Origin: Bacteroidales bacterium
Lineage (GTDB): Bacteria; Bacteroidota; Bacteroidia; Bacteroidales; VadinHA17
Assembly: GCA_003141895.1 (NCBI GenBank)
Contig: PLNT01000003.1
Coordinates: 68,134 to 132,133 of the forward strand
Direction: 5' to 3'
DNA: 64,000 nt
Part shown: positions 8,724-18,104 of the stretch, piece by piece
How positions within the stretch are numbered: the first letter of the stretch is position 1
Layout of the letters: the number at the start of each line of letters is the position of its first letter
The notes under the pieces: generated by a model
Seen by the model: only the letters and a program-made list of their open reading frames with translations
Told to the model about the DNA's origin: nothing
Database searches by the model: none
Program-made: the position numbers and the translations under genes

Positions 8724-9569
8724 TTATACGGCAATAAATGATTCAAGTGCATATGATTTTGATTTAACCCAATCGGCCCATTCCGGGTATGTTCTTGTTT
8801 TGTCAAATGTTTCCCAGGAGATTTTCTTCCCGAAAACCAGATTGATCTCTTTGTCTTTCTGCCGGAACATTTCGTCGGCAAGATAGAGCATCTCTATATT
8901 AGCTTTAACACCGAATAACTTCCTTATGTTTGCCAGATTATAAAAAAAATCAGAGTTTCTTCCTGAAAAAAATGCCGGCATGATATCCCTTTTGTGCTGA
9001 ACTGATTTGGTAATAAAACTTTTTTGCCATTGCAGATCTTTGATGATCCCGCGTTTTTTTCGTGAGCAAAGTCCGGCAGGGAAATACAATATCTGGCAGT
9101 CCGAAGCATAGGCTTCTTCAATCTTTATGGCAACCTCTTTAGCCAGAGGCCCATGTTTATTTATAGCAAGAAAGATTCCTGAAAGATTCTGAATATTAGT
9201 TAGTATATCGTTCACAGGGAACTTTATGTCATTGAAATGTTTAGATAACTCATTTATAAAAACCAGTCCGTCAAGACCGCCAAGGGGATGATTAGAGACA
9301 AAGGTATATCTGCCAGAGTCCGGAATATTTTCGCTTCCGAAAACCCGGTATTTTATTTCAAAATGCTTTAATCCTGCAGCAATTAAATCGGTATCCTTTA
9401 AATGACCCCATTTCCCCAGGAAATCGTTCAATTCATCCTGATGAACGATTTTTTTAAGATAATTAATAACGAAACCCGGAATCGCTTTTGAAAGTGCCGG
9501 ATTTTTGGAATGGATGACATTTTTAACGTCAATTTTCTGATTTTCAATTTTTTCTGTAGTGCTCTCCAT
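8724..9569 (-). CDS. glsA: PlsC-type O-acyltransferase, GlsA-like
   Basis: A 281-residue acyltransferase with the block SNHPLGGLDG, in which His94 and Asp100 form the variant catalytic motif of hemolysin-type lyso-lipid acyltransferases. It also has the substrate-binding motif FPAGLCSRK. The ATG with complement at 9567-9569 is preferred to a TTG four codons upstream. It lies upstream of the GlsB-like gene in the same direction and is the probable first gene of a two-gene operon. It would esterify the 3-hydroxyl of an N-acyl amino acid to give the mature lipid. A general 1-acylglycerol-3-phosphate acyltransferase is the alternative, but the motif variant and the pairing argue against it. Confidence 0.75.
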   Translation of the reverse strand: MESTTEKIENQKIDVKNVIHSKNPALSKAIPGFVINYLKKIVHQDELNDFLGKWGHLKDTDLIAAGLKHFEIKYRVFGSENIPDSGRYTFVSNHPLGGLDGLVFINELSKHFNDIKFPVNDILTNIQNLSGIFLAINKHGPLAKEVAIKIEEAYASDCQILYFPAGLCSRKKRGIIKDLQWQKSFITKSVQHKRDIMPAFFSGRNSDFFYNLANIRKLFGVKANIEMLYLADEMFRQKDKEINLVFGKKISWETFDKTRTYPEWADWVKSKSYALESFIAV

Positions 9570-10130
9570 CTTCCCCGGCAATTTTATAACGAATTAGAGG
9601 AATCAAAATTACCAAAAAAAGGTTGATCTTTTGATAAGTCTTGTTTTAACCCCAGGAGATTTCTCTCTCCGCTACAAATGACAACATTTTATAACTCTTA
9701 ATATATGAGTCGTTTACTTAATTATTTTAATTATAAGCATTAGGAGATCCTTCGCTTTGCTCAGGATGACACTGCATTTTGTGTGATTTTGGCAGGGCGG
9801 AAAAGGCGATTTGCGCAGAAAATCGCCTTCTCCGCCCCTGTCCCCCCCAACAAAAATAACCAGTCATCCCGAACGAAGTGAGGGATCTCCAAGGGTTAAC
9901 ACCCAACACACATAGCTAGCACTTATCCGTGAATTAAAATTGTCTCCGAATATCTGACATCTACAATTCCGAATGAAGCGTAGCGAAATGAGGAACCGAG
10001 TTCCGCCTTACCGGAACGAGCTCACCGAAGGTAATCTCCTAATGAATTTACAAAATCGTCTCCAATGAAGGATGGATAATGGAACTACTGTCTATCCTCT
10101 TTAGAAAGTTATTAACAACCAATAAAAAAA
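9570..10130. other. repeat-rich intergenic spacer upstream of the dcw cluster
   Basis: About 560 bp without a credible gene. It holds a decayed copy of the GAGATTTCTC/AATGACA repeat near 9655-9690, the composite palindrome at 9743-9890, and another degraded piece (9960-10045) with the words GAATGAAGCGTAGCGAAATGAGGAACCGAG. A 60-codon open frame on the minus strand (9727-9909) is made only of the repeat and is not called. Confidence 0.6.
9743..9890. repeat. composite palindromic repeat with nested hairpin
   Basis: The outer arms are inverted copies: GGAGATCCTTCGCTTTGCTC and onward (9743-9771) against the reverse complement at 9864-9890 (TCATCCCGAACGAAGTGAGG and onward). Between them sits a strong inner hairpin (9791-9840). 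Its GGGCGGA-A-AAGGCGATTT arm pairs with AAATCGCCTT-C-TCCGCCC with one mismatch. The outer words are the widespread GGGATCTCC/ATCCTGAGC-type dispersed repeat of Bacteroidota. Confidence 0.7.
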
Positions 10131-10160
10131 TGTGGGGGAATGTGGAGTAAAGTGGAGAAT
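10131..10160 (+). promoter_or_regulatory. MraZ operator: three 10-bp direct repeats
   Basis: Three consecutive 10-mers, TGTGGGGGAA, TGTGGAGTAA and AGTGGAGAAT, place a GTGG(G/A)G core exactly every 10 bp, 37 bp before the mraZ ATG. MraZ of E. coli and other bacteria binds TGGGN-type repeats with the same 10-bp period upstream of its own operon. A weak -7-like TATTTTAG at 10168-10175 would put the -33 region inside the repeats, consistent with autoregulation by promoter occlusion (inference). Confidence 0.75.
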
Positions 10161-10197
10161 TATTTCTTATTTTAGCCGTTTAATCGGAAAAAGTAGG

Positions 10198-10656
10198 ATG
10201 GCCACATTTATTGGTGATTATACGTGCAAAGTGGATGTCAAAGGAAGGATAATTCTTCCAATGGCATTTAAGAAGCAGATGCCTGCTGATGCCCAGGATC
10301 ATTTTGTGGTCCGTAAAGATATATTCGAAAGTTGCCTTGTGCTGTACGCAATTGAAGACTGGAACAGGCAGCTCGACAAGATCAGAAAAAAAATAAACCC
10401 TTTTAACCGTGAACAAAACATGTTCCTCAGGAATTTTTTTATGGGAACAGCTGAACTCTCGCTAGATAATAATAACCGCATTCTGATACCAAAGAGATTA
10501 ATGGATCTGATCGGAGCAGGAAGGGATGTAGTTCTTGCAGGACAGGATGGTAGAATAGAAATTTGGCCGGCTGATGTTTATAGCAAACTTGCTATGCCTG
10601 CAGAAGATCTGGCCAATCTGGGTGAAAAGTTATTGGGTGGAAATAGTGACTTTTAA
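10198..10656 (+). CDS. mraZ: transcriptional regulator MraZ
   Basis: A 152-residue double-SpoVT/AbrB-fold DNA-binding protein, first gene of the dcw cluster. The N-terminal half has the GDYTCKVDVKGRIILP signature (family pattern D.KGRI.LP), and the second half repeats it as LDNNNRILIPKRL. The start at MATFIGDY is chosen because the longer open frame begins inside the operator repeats. MraZ forms ring-shaped oligomers that bind the repeat array upstream and repress or tune dcw transcription. rsmH follows after 5 bp. Confidence 0.95.
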   Translation: MATFIGDYTCKVDVKGRIILPMAFKKQMPADAQDHFVVRKDIFESCLVLYAIEDWNRQLDKIRKKINPFNREQNMFLRNFFMGTAELSLDNNNRILIPKRLMDLIGAGRDVVLAGQDGRIEIWPADVYSKLAMPAEDLANLGEKLLGGNSDF

Positions 10657-10661
10657 GAATT

Positions 10662-11558
10662 ATGGCTTACCATATACCCGCACTGCTCAAAGAGAGTATT
10701 GACGGACTGAAAATACAGCCTGACGGGATATATGTCGATGTGACTTTTGGAGGAGGAGGGCATTCAATGGAGATTCTTAAACATCTGAAGACAGGAAAGC
10801 TGATCGCATTTGATCAGGATGAAGATGCCGGACTAAATATTCCTTCCGATGAACTGTTCATCTTTCTGAATCAGAATTTCAGATTTCTCAAAAACAACCT
10901 GAAATTTATTAATATCAGTTCCATTGACGGACTTATTGCAGATCTGGGAGTTTCTTTTCACCAGTTTGATGAAGCCGACAGAGGCTTTACCTTTCGGCAG
11001 GATGCTCCTCTCGATATGCGAATGAACAAAAATGGCACAGTGACGGCAGCATATCTGCTTAACACACTTGATGAATCCTCTCTTGCCGACGTTTTTTACA
11101 AATACGGTGAACTTACAAATTCCAGAAGAATAGCCAGGGAAATTGTTGCATCGAGGGAAACAAGACCCTATACAACTGTAAACGATATTTTCAATACAGT
11201 AGGAAAACTCGCTCCCTTCAGACAGGAACATAAATTCTATGCAAAGCTGTTTCAGGCTTTAAGAATTGAAGTTAATCATGAAATTGAGTATCTCAGTGAG
11301 ATGCTTGAACAGGCACTTACTCTGCTGAAATCAGGCGGAAGGCTTGTTGTAATCAGCTACCATTCGTTGGAAGACAGGGTTGTAAAGAACTTTATGAAAA
11401 CCGGTAACATAGATGGAGAAGAGAAAAAGGATTTTTATGGAAATCTGGAAACTCCTTTCAGAATTATAAACAAGAAAGGCACAATCCCCGGAGATGAGGA
11501 GATTGCAATTAATAACAGGGCAAGAAGTGCAAGGCTAAGGATAGCTGAAAAGATCTGA
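10662..11558 (+). CDS. rsmH: 16S rRNA (cytosine1402-N4)-methyltransferase RsmH
   Basis: A 298-residue SAM-dependent methyltransferase (MraW) that methylates N4 of C1402 in 16S rRNA in the ribosomal P site. Visible motifs are the N-terminal H(I/V)PVLL-like AYHIPALLKE, the SAM loop DVTFGGGGHS, the DLGVSFHQFD motif, and the closing VVISYHSLEDRVVK followed by a basic RARSARLRIAE tail. It is in its usual dcw position between mraZ and ftsL, with 3-5 bp gaps that imply translational coupling. Confidence 0.96.
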   Translation: MAYHIPALLKESIDGLKIQPDGIYVDVTFGGGGHSMEILKHLKTGKLIAFDQDEDAGLNIPSDELFIFLNQNFRFLKNNLKFINISSIDGLIADLGVSFHQFDEADRGFTFRQDAPLDMRMNKNGTVTAAYLLNTLDESSLADVFYKYGELTNSRRIAREIVASRETRPYTTVNDIFNTVGKLAPFRQEHKFYAKLFQALRIEVNHEIEYLSEMLEQALTLLKSGGRLVVISYHSLEDRVVKNFMKTGNIDGEEKKDFYGNLETPFRIINKKGTIPGDEEIAINNRARSARLRIAEKI

Positions 11559-11561
11559 ACA

Positions 11562-11930
11562 ATGGAAGAGGCGAAGGAAGAAAGTAAAGAAGCAGGGAAA
11601 CAAGTAAAACCTGGTAGCATCATCAAGGAACTGCTTAGCGGGAGTATGGTTTCTGAAAAGATCATTCTTAAAAACCTTGGTTATATTTCGTTGATAGTCT
11701 TTCTGGCTGCAGTCTATATCGGGAACAGGTTTCATGCTGAAAAAATAACGAGAGAGTCAACAAAACTTCAGAGAGAGGTTAAAGACCTGAGATCCGAATC
11801 GCTTTCAACTTCAGCAAACCTTATGTATATCAGCAAGCAGTCAGAAGTATTCAGCCTTGTAAAAGAAAGAGGACTGAATCTTGAAGAACTAAAAACCCCA
11901 CCCTATAAACTTATAGTTGACAAAAAGTAA
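11562..11930 (+). CDS. ftsL: FtsL-like cell division protein
   Basis: A 122-residue bitopic membrane protein: a charged cytoplasmic N-terminus of about 45 residues, one transmembrane helix (YISLIVFLAAVYIGNRF), and a periplasmic coiled-coil stretch rich in E, K, L and S. It is recognised by size, topology and its fixed place between rsmH and the FtsI-type PBP; FtsL sequences are poorly conserved. It would join FtsQ and a DivIC/FtsB partner in the complex that activates FtsW-FtsI. It lies 3 bp from each neighbour. Confidence 0.82.
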   Translation: MEEAKEESKEAGKQVKPGSIIKELLSGSMVSEKIILKNLGYISLIVFLAAVYIGNRFHAEKITRESTKLQREVKDLRSESLSTSANLMYISKQSEVFSLVKERGLNLEELKTPPYKLIVDKK

Positions 11931-11933
11931 AAA

Positions 11934-14039
11934 ATGGCAGCAAGGGAAGAGATAGTATGGCGCGGAGGTCTGGTTTATATTGCAATCGGACTGTTGGCAG
12001 TAGCACTGCTCATTCGCATTATTATTCTTCAATATGTTCAGCGTGGCAAGTGGACCGATATGAGCGAGAAGTTTGTATATAAGACCGGTGAGGTACAGGC
12101 TAACAGAGGTGATATTCTGACCAATGACGGCCGCCTTCTGGCAAGTTCAATTCCATACTATACAATTTATATGGATACCCGAAGCAGCGGAATGTCATCG
12201 GCAACATGGTCAAACGGAATTAACGGTTTATCGGCGGGTCTTGCACAGCTGTTGGGTGACAGGTCAGCCTCGGGCTGGAAATCTGCTATATCAGAGGCCC
12301 GCAAAAAAGGGGACCGATACTTTCTTATTCAAAGGAAAGTTAACTACGAAACTCTGAAGAAACTGAAAGAATTACCAATATTCCGTGAAGGACAATATAA
12401 AGGAGGTATGGTGGATCAGGCAGAAAACAGGAGAATACTTCCAAACAGTGATCTGGCTTCACGGACAATTGGTTATCTGAACCTTGGTGACGGCAATGAA
12501 GTTGGAGTCGAAGGCGCTTTTGACAAAGATCTGGCGGGTAAAAATGGTGTTGCAATCAGGCAACGGCTCACAGGTGGCGACTGGATAACGGTTGAAGGTC
12601 CGAATAGTGTTGAATCGCGTGACGGGAATGACGTTGTTACTACGCTGGATCTTGACCTGCAGGATGTTGCATCAACAGCTCTTCTTAATCAGCTCCGGAA
12701 AAATAATGCTGATCATGGATGCGCTGTGCTGATGGAAGTTGCAACAGGGAAAATTAAGGCTATCGCAAATCTGGGTCTCCAGAGTGACGGCGATTATCAC
12801 GAATCTTACAACTACGCAATCGGCGAGAGCACAGAACCTGGCTCTACCTTCAAACTGGCGTCACTCATGGCAGCACTTGAAGATGGAGTCATCGATACAG
12901 GTGATATGGTGGATACGGGCGATGGAACTGTGAAATTCTATAATAAGATCATACATGACACAAAAGCACACGGACGGTTAACTGTTAAACAGGTTTTCGA
13001 GGAATCATCCAACGTGGGAACTTCAAAGCTCATTTATGCGCATTACAAAGACAATCCGAAAGATTTCGTGAACCGGCTTTATGCAATGAGATTGAATAAG
13101 CCGCTTGAACTGCAGATAAAAGGAGAGGGTGACCCTCTTATCCGATATCCCGGAGATAAATTATGGTCGGGACTTTCATTGCCGATGATGTCACATGGGT
13201 ACGAAGTACAGCTTACTCCTTTGCAGATCCTTTCATTCTATAATGCCGTTGCCAATGACGGGAGAATGATGCGTCCCTTCTTTGTGACTGCAGTCATGAG
13301 GAACGGAAGCGTTATTAAGAGTTATGAACCAGAAGTTATAATCAATTCAATTGCATCGCGTTCGACAATCAGAAAAGCAAAAAAGATGATGGAAGGTGTC
13401 GTTCAGAACGGGACTGCAACCAATCTAAAAACCCCTAATTATAAAATTGCCGGAAAAACCGGAACGGCACAGATTGCTAAAGATAAATACGGTTACAGAA
13501 CCGGTGAACATATATCTTATTCAGCCTCTTTTGTCGGGTATTTCCCAGCAGAGAACCCACTTTACTCCTGCATTGTTGTAGTTAATTCCCCTTCGAACGG
13601 GGTTTATTACGGAAATCTTGTAGCCGGAACAGTGTTCAAGGAGATTTCCGACAAGGTTTATGCGACAAGGTTTTTCAGGGAGTACAAGCCTGAAAATAAA
13701 GATGATGTGAAACCATCTGCACCCGATGCCGGTAACGGTTACAGATCTGATATTAATGAAGTGTTAAAAAATCTGGATGTCACGTACCGGCGTACTGCTG
13801 ATGATGATTGGGTTGCCACCCGTGAGAATGGAGACACAGTCAGCCTTGCAGGTGTAAAGATACAACAGGGTCTAGTGCCTGACGTAAGAGGAATGAGTCT
13901 GCGCGATGCAATCTACCTTCTTGAGAATTCAGGGTTACGTGTAAGATATAGTGGTAAAGGTAGAGTGTTGAGACAATCTCCCGAGCATGGAGCAAGATAT
14001 AGTGATGCAACAATTGTTTCTCTGGAAATGAATATGTGA
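11934..14039 (+). CDS. ftsI: septal transpeptidase FtsI (PBP3) with C-terminal PASTA domain
   Basis: Class B penicillin-binding protein of 701 residues, anchored by one N-terminal transmembrane helix (GLVYIAIGLLAVALLIRIII). The PBP dimerisation domain opens with NRGDILTNDGRLLAS. The transpeptidase domain has the active-site Ser304 in STFK, an SSN motif (EESSNVG) and Lys508-Thr509-Gly510. The last 57 residues form a PASTA domain (VPDVRGMSLRDA). Together with FtsW it synthesises septal peptidoglycan. A PASTA domain on FtsI is usual in this phylum but absent from E. coli FtsI. Confidence 0.95.
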   Translation: MAAREEIVWRGGLVYIAIGLLAVALLIRIIILQYVQRGKWTDMSEKFVYKTGEVQANRGDILTNDGRLLASSIPYYTIYMDTRSSGMSSATWSNGINGLSAGLAQLLGDRSASGWKSAISEARKKGDRYFLIQRKVNYETLKKLKELPIFREGQYKGGMVDQAENRRILPNSDLASRTIGYLNLGDGNEVGVEGAFDKDLAGKNGVAIRQRLTGGDWITVEGPNSVESRDGNDVVTTLDLDLQDVASTALLNQLRKNNADHGCAVLMEVATGKIKAIANLGLQSDGDYHESYNYAIGESTEPGSTFKLASLMAALEDGVIDTGDMVDTGDGTVKFYNKIIHDTKAHGRLTVKQVFEESSNVGTSKLIYAHYKDNPKDFVNRLYAMRLNKPLELQIKGEGDPLIRYPGDKLWSGLSLPMMSHGYEVQLTPLQILSFYNAVANDGRMMRPFFVTAVMRNGSVIKSYEPEVIINSIASRSTIRKAKKMMEGVVQNGTATNLKTPNYKIAGKTGTAQIAKDKYGYRTGEHISYSASFVGYFPAENPLYSCIVVVNSPSNGVYYGNLVAGTVFKEISDKVYATRFFREYKPENKDDVKPSAPDAGNGYRSDINEVLKNLDVTYRRTADDDWVATRENGDTVSLAGVKIQQGLVPDVRGMSLRDAIYLLENSGLRVRYSGKGRVLRQSPEHGARYSDATIVSLEMNM

Positions 14040-14043
14040 AAAA

Positions 14044-15498
14044 ATGAAAATTGAAGATATACTTAATGGAATTCCGGTTATCTCGGTAAGCGGCAAAAAA
14101 AGCGGAGATGTTTCCGGTATTGAATTTGATTCACGCAAAGTGAAAAAAGATTCATTGTTTGTAGCAGTTAAAGGATATAAGACCGATGGACATGAATTTA
14201 TCAATTCTGCAATAGCTTCCGGTGCTTCTGCAATTATCTGTGAAACACTTCCAGAAAATCCGGACAAGAAGATATACTGGATAAAAACTGCTGATTCTGC
14301 GAAAGCACTGGGCATGGCTGCTTCAAATTATTTTGGCAACCCTTCATCCTCTCTGAAACTGGTGGGTGTTACCGGTACTAACGGCAAAACGACAATTGCC
14401 ACACTTTTATATAGGATGTTTTTGAGGCTTGGATATAAATGTGGATTATTTTCAACAGTGTGCAATTATATTAATGAAAAGGAATACGAAGCGACCCATA
14501 CTACACCTGATCCGATCCAACTCAACTACCTCTTATCCATGATGGTAGCTGAGGGATGCGATTTTGCTTTCATGGAAGTCAGTTCTCATTCAGCCGACCA
14601 GAAACGAATAGCAGGACTGAAATTTGCCGGAGGCATTTTTACTAATCTTACACACGATCATCTCGATTATCATAAGACATTTGATAATTACCTGGCTGCA
14701 AAAAAGAGCTTCTTCGACACACTTCCTTCTGAATCATTCGCCCTTGCGAATGTTGATGACCGCAACGGGAGAGTAATGCTTCAGAATACTCCGGCCCGGC
14801 ATTATACATTCTCAGTAAGAGGGATGGCCGATTACCGATGTAATATTATTGAACAGGGTTTCGAGGGTATGGGACTAAAAATTCAGGGAGAAGAGATCTG
14901 GACAAGATTAATAGGCGATTTTAATGCTTCCAATCTTCTCGCAGTTTATGCTGCTTCGGAACTTCTGGGTGCTGCCAGAAAAGAAATACTTACAATTCTC
15001 AGCGATCTTCATCCAGTTACCGGACGACTTGAAATAATAAAATCCCCCGGGGGCATTTCAGGAATAGTTGATTATGCTCATACTCCTGATGCACTTTTAA
15101 ACGTGATAGGTACAATTAATAAGATCCGTGAAGGAGGAGTTCAGTTAATTACGGTTGTCGGTGCAGGTGGTGACCGTGACCGTACCAAACGTCCGGAAAT
15201 GGCTGCAATTTCGGCAGAAGGAAGTAATAAGGTAATTCTTACTTCAGATAATCCAAGGACAGAAGATCCGGAAAAAATTATTGATGAAATGGAAGCCGGA
15301 ATAACTCCTGATCTGAAAAGGAAAACACTTAGGATATCCGACAGACGTGAAGCTATAAAAGCAGCGGTAATGTTCGCTAATAAGGGTGATGTAATACTCA
15401 TTGCCGGAAAAGGTCATGAAACCTATCAGGACGTTATGGGTGTCAAACATCATTTTGATGACAGGGAAGAATTAAGGAGTGCATTTTTACTTAAATAA
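14044..15498 (+). CDS. murE: UDP-MurNAc-tripeptide synthetase MurE (meso-DAP type)
   Basis: A 484-residue cytoplasmic Mur ligase that adds the third stem-peptide residue. It has the ATP P-loop [10 protein letters not shown], the HTTPD segment, and the substrate-specificity motif DNPR at residues 402-405, which selects meso-diaminopimelate over lysine. The cell wall is therefore inferred to be DAP-type. It follows ftsI after 4 bp and precedes mraY by 8 bp. murF is not in this cluster, which is a difference from the E. coli order. Confidence 0.96.
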   Translation: MKIEDILNGIPVISVSGKKSGDVSGIEFDSRKVKKDSLFVAVKGYKTDGHEFINSAIASGASAIICETLPENPDKKIYWIKTADSAKALGMAASNYFGNPSSSLKLVGVTGTNGKTTIATLLYRMFLRLGYKCGLFSTVCNYINEKEYEATHTTPDPIQLNYLLSMMVAEGCDFAFMEVSSHSADQKRIAGLKFAGGIFTNLTHDHLDYHKTFDNYLAAKKSFFDTLPSESFALANVDDRNGRVMLQNTPARHYTFSVRGMADYRCNIIEQGFEGMGLKIQGEEIWTRLIGDFNASNLLAVYAASELLGAARKEILTILSDLHPVTGRLEIIKSPGGISGIVDYAHTPDALLNVIGTINKIREGGVQLITVVGAGGDRDRTKRPEMAAISAEGSNKVILTSDNPRTEDPEKIIDEMEAGITPDLKRKTLRISDRREAIKAAVMFANKGDVILIAGKGHETYQDVMGVKHHFDDREELRSAFLLK

Positions 15499-15506
15499 AA
15501 CAGAAG

Positions 15507-16757
15507 ATGCTGTACTATTTATTTAATTATTTAGATACTCTAAATTTCCCGGGAGCCCGGTTATTTACATTTATTTCCTTCCGTTCAGCTGCTGCAATCA
15601 TTACTTCTCTCATAATATCACTCCTTATAGGCAAGAGAATTATTCAATATCTGCAACTAAGACAAGTTGGTGAAGTTGTACGGAATCTTGGACTCGAAGG
15701 ACAGTATAAGAAGCAGGGAACACCATCTATAGGTGGTGTAATAATCCTTGCTTCAATAATAATTCCAACGTTGTTGTTCGCTAAGCTTGGGAACGTGTAT
15801 ATCATTCTGATGCTTATAACAACAGTCTGGCTTGGGCTCATAGGTTTCCTCGATGATTACATAAAAATATTTAAAAAGAATAAAGAAGGACTTGCGGCTA
15901 AATTCAAGATTGCGGGTCAGATCGGATTGGGAATTATTGTTGGGCTGACATTGTTCTTCAGCAGTGAAGTAAAAATTGCTGAAAAAGTGGATGTATCAGA
16001 TCTGACCCTAAGAGAAAAGAGCGAATTAATCGATACGGGTATTGAGATTCCGACACAAGTAACATTGGAGAGAAAGTCGACAAAAACAACCATCCCATTT
16101 GTTAAAAACAATGAATTCGATTATGCATGGCTGGTTTCATTTATCAGTAAGGACTATCGACGTCCATTCACCTGGATTGTCTTTGTTGTGATCGTAATTT
16201 TCATTGTTACCTCGGTATCAAACGGGGCAAATCTGACAGATGGCCTCGACGGTCTGGCAACCGGAACATCAGCGATAATAGGAACAGCTCTGGCAATATT
16301 GGCTTATGTTTCAAGTAACGTTATCTATGCCAGGTATCTTCAGATAATGTACATCCCCGGTACTGAAGAGCTTGTGGTTTATGCAAGTGCTTTTATCGGA
16401 GCTACAATAGGATTTCTATGGTACAACTCTTTTCCAGCCCAGGTTTTCATGGGCGACACTGGTAGCCTGGCTCTGGGAGGTATTATCGCCGTCTTTGCTT
16501 TTATTATAAGGAAAGAGCTTTTGATCCCGCTTCTTTGCGGAATTTTTCTGGTTGAAAATCTTTCTGTTGTGATTCAGGTGGCCTGGTTTAAAAGGACCAG
16601 GAAAAAATATGGTGAAGGAAGAAGGATTTTCCTTATGGCGCCCCTTCATCATCATTATCAGAAAAAAGGTTTTCCCGAACCGAAGATTGTAATAAGGTTC
16701 TGGATTGTGGCAATAATTCTGGCAGTTTTAAGCATTGTAACGCTAAAGATAAGATAA
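15507..16757 (+). CDS. mraY: phospho-MurNAc-pentapeptide transferase MraY
   Basis: A 416-residue polytopic inner-membrane enzyme that transfers phospho-MurNAc-pentapeptide to undecaprenyl phosphate to make lipid I. It shows the DD active-site motif (GFLDDYIK), the [12 protein letters not shown] loop and the [11 protein letters not shown] histidine motif. It is about 55 residues longer than E. coli MraY (360). The extra part is a hydrophilic segment at about residues 155-205 ([13 protein letters not shown] to NNEFDYAW), a known feature of MraY in this phylum as far as I recall. Confidence 0.96.
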   Translation: MLYYLFNYLDTLNFPGARLFTFISFRSAAAIITSLIISLLIGKRIIQYLQLRQVGEVVRNLGLEGQYKKQGTPSIGGVIILASIIIPTLLFAKLGNVYIILMLITTVWLGLIGFLDDYIKIFKKNKEGLAAKFKIAGQIGLGIIVGLTLFFSSEVKIAEKVDVSDLTLREKSELIDTGIEIPTQVTLERKSTKTTIPFVKNNEFDYAWLVSFISKDYRRPFTWIVFVVIVIFIVTSVSNGANLTDGLDGLATGTSAIIGTALAILAYVSSNVIYARYLQIMYIPGTEELVVYASAFIGATIGFLWYNSFPAQVFMGDTGSLALGGIIAVFAFIIRKELLIPLLCGIFLVENLSVVIQVAWFKRTRKKYGEGRRIFLMAPLHHHYQKKGFPEPKIVIRFWIVAIILAVLSIVTLKIR

Positions 16758-16761
16758 CAAC

Positions 16762-18096
16762 ATGAAGAGGATCGTAATTCTTGGAGCGGGTGAGAGTGGT
16801 GCAGGATCAGCAATTCTGGCACAGAAAAATGGATTTGATGTTTTTGTTTCTGATAAGGGTCAGGTAAAAGATATCTATAAGGAAATTCTTGAAAAAAATA
16901 AAATTAAATGGGAAGAGGGAAGTCATACTGAACCGGACATACTTTCAGCAGATGAGATTATCAAAAGCCCGGGAATTCCTGAGGATGCTCCGATAATTAA
17001 GAAGATCAGGGAAAAAGGGATTCATATTATTTCTGAAATTGAATTTGCAGGAAGATACGCTAAAGGAATTAAAATATGTATTACAGGAAGTAACGGCAAA
17101 ACAACGGTTACCAATCTCATCACCCACATCCTTAAAAAAGCCGGGAAAAAGGTTGCAATGACAGGTAATGTGGGCAATAGTTTTGCAATGGCCGTTGCAG
17201 AAGGATCATATGATTATTATGTTATTGAATTAAGCAGTTTTCAGCTTGACGGAATGTATGAATTTAAAGCGGATATAGCTGTATTGATGAATATTACTCC
17301 AGATCATCTCGACAGATATGATCACAACCTACAGAATTACATAGATTCCAAGTTCAGGGTAATTCAAAATCAGGGGAAAAATGAGTTCTTGATTTTCTGG
17401 GCAGGAGATCCAATTATCAAAAAAGAATTATCCAAAAGGAAACCAGAAGTGACATTATTGCCTTTTTCTGATGAGATTACTGAAGGCATAACTGCATATG
17501 TAGAAAATGATGAATTAATAATTGATTACCAAAATAAAACTAAAATTATGACCATCCACGAATTTGCGCTTAAAGGTCGACACAACACCTACAACTCAAT
17601 GGCAGCAGCAGTTGCAGGTAAAATTCTAAATATCCGCAAGGAGGTAATCAGAGAAAGTCTTGCTGATTTCCAGGGTGTTGAACACCGTCTGGAACCGGTC
17701 ATAACTGTCTGTGGCATTGATTTTATTAATGACTCAAAAGCCACAAATGTCAATTCAACATGGTATGCCTTAGAGTGTATGGAGAACAGTATCATCTGGA
17801 TTGTAGGAGGAGTTGATAAAGGAAATGATTACTCAGAATTATTTCAGGTAGTCAAAACGAAAGTCAAAGCGATAGTATGCCTTGGGAAAGACAATAAAAA
17901 AATAATTGAAGCTTTCAAAGATAAGGTAGCCACAATTGTTGAAACAACTTCAATGGAAGAGGCAGTGAGATCATCATATTATCTTGCCAAGAAAGGCGAA
18001 ACAGTGCTTTTATCGCCTGCTTGTGCGAGTTTTGATCTTTTCAAAAATTATGAAGACAGGGGCCGTCAGTTCAAGCAGGCCGTAAGAAACTTATAA
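16762..18096 (+). CDS. murD: UDP-MurNAc-L-alanine--D-glutamate ligase MurD
   Basis: A 444-residue Mur ligase adding D-Glu to UDP-MurNAc-L-Ala. The N-terminal Rossmann domain starts VILGAGESGAGSA. The ATP loop is CITGSNGKTTVTN. Later family marks are HLDRYDHNLQNY, FINDSKATN and LLSPACASFDLFKNYEDRG, the last being near-diagnostic for MurD. It is placed between mraY (4-bp gap) and ftsW (8-bp gap), as in most dcw clusters. Confidence 0.96.
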   Translation: MKRIVILGAGESGAGSAILAQKNGFDVFVSDKGQVKDIYKEILEKNKIKWEEGSHTEPDILSADEIIKSPGIPEDAPIIKKIREKGIHIISEIEFAGRYAKGIKICITGSNGKTTVTNLITHILKKAGKKVAMTGNVGNSFAMAVAEGSYDYYVIELSSFQLDGMYEFKADIAVLMNITPDHLDRYDHNLQNYIDSKFRVIQNQGKNEFLIFWAGDPIIKKELSKRKPEVTLLPFSDEITEGITAYVENDELIIDYQNKTKIMTIHEFALKGRHNTYNSMAAAVAGKILNIRKEVIRESLADFQGVEHRLEPVITVCGIDFINDSKATNVNSTWYALECMENSIIWIVGGVDKGNDYSELFQVVKTKVKAIVCLGKDNKKIIEAFKDKVATIVETTSMEEAVRSSYYLAKKGETVLLSPACASFDLFKNYEDRGRQFKQAVRNL

Positions 18097-18104
18097 TAAA
18101 GATA

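Noticed and set aside
9727..9909. 60-codon minus-strand frame
   Set aside because: It is made of the composite palindromic repeat, with no protein-like composition and no conserved start context.
10132..10197. 22-codon extension of MraZ
   Set aside because: It begins inside the operator repeats; the conserved family start is MATFIGDY at 10198.
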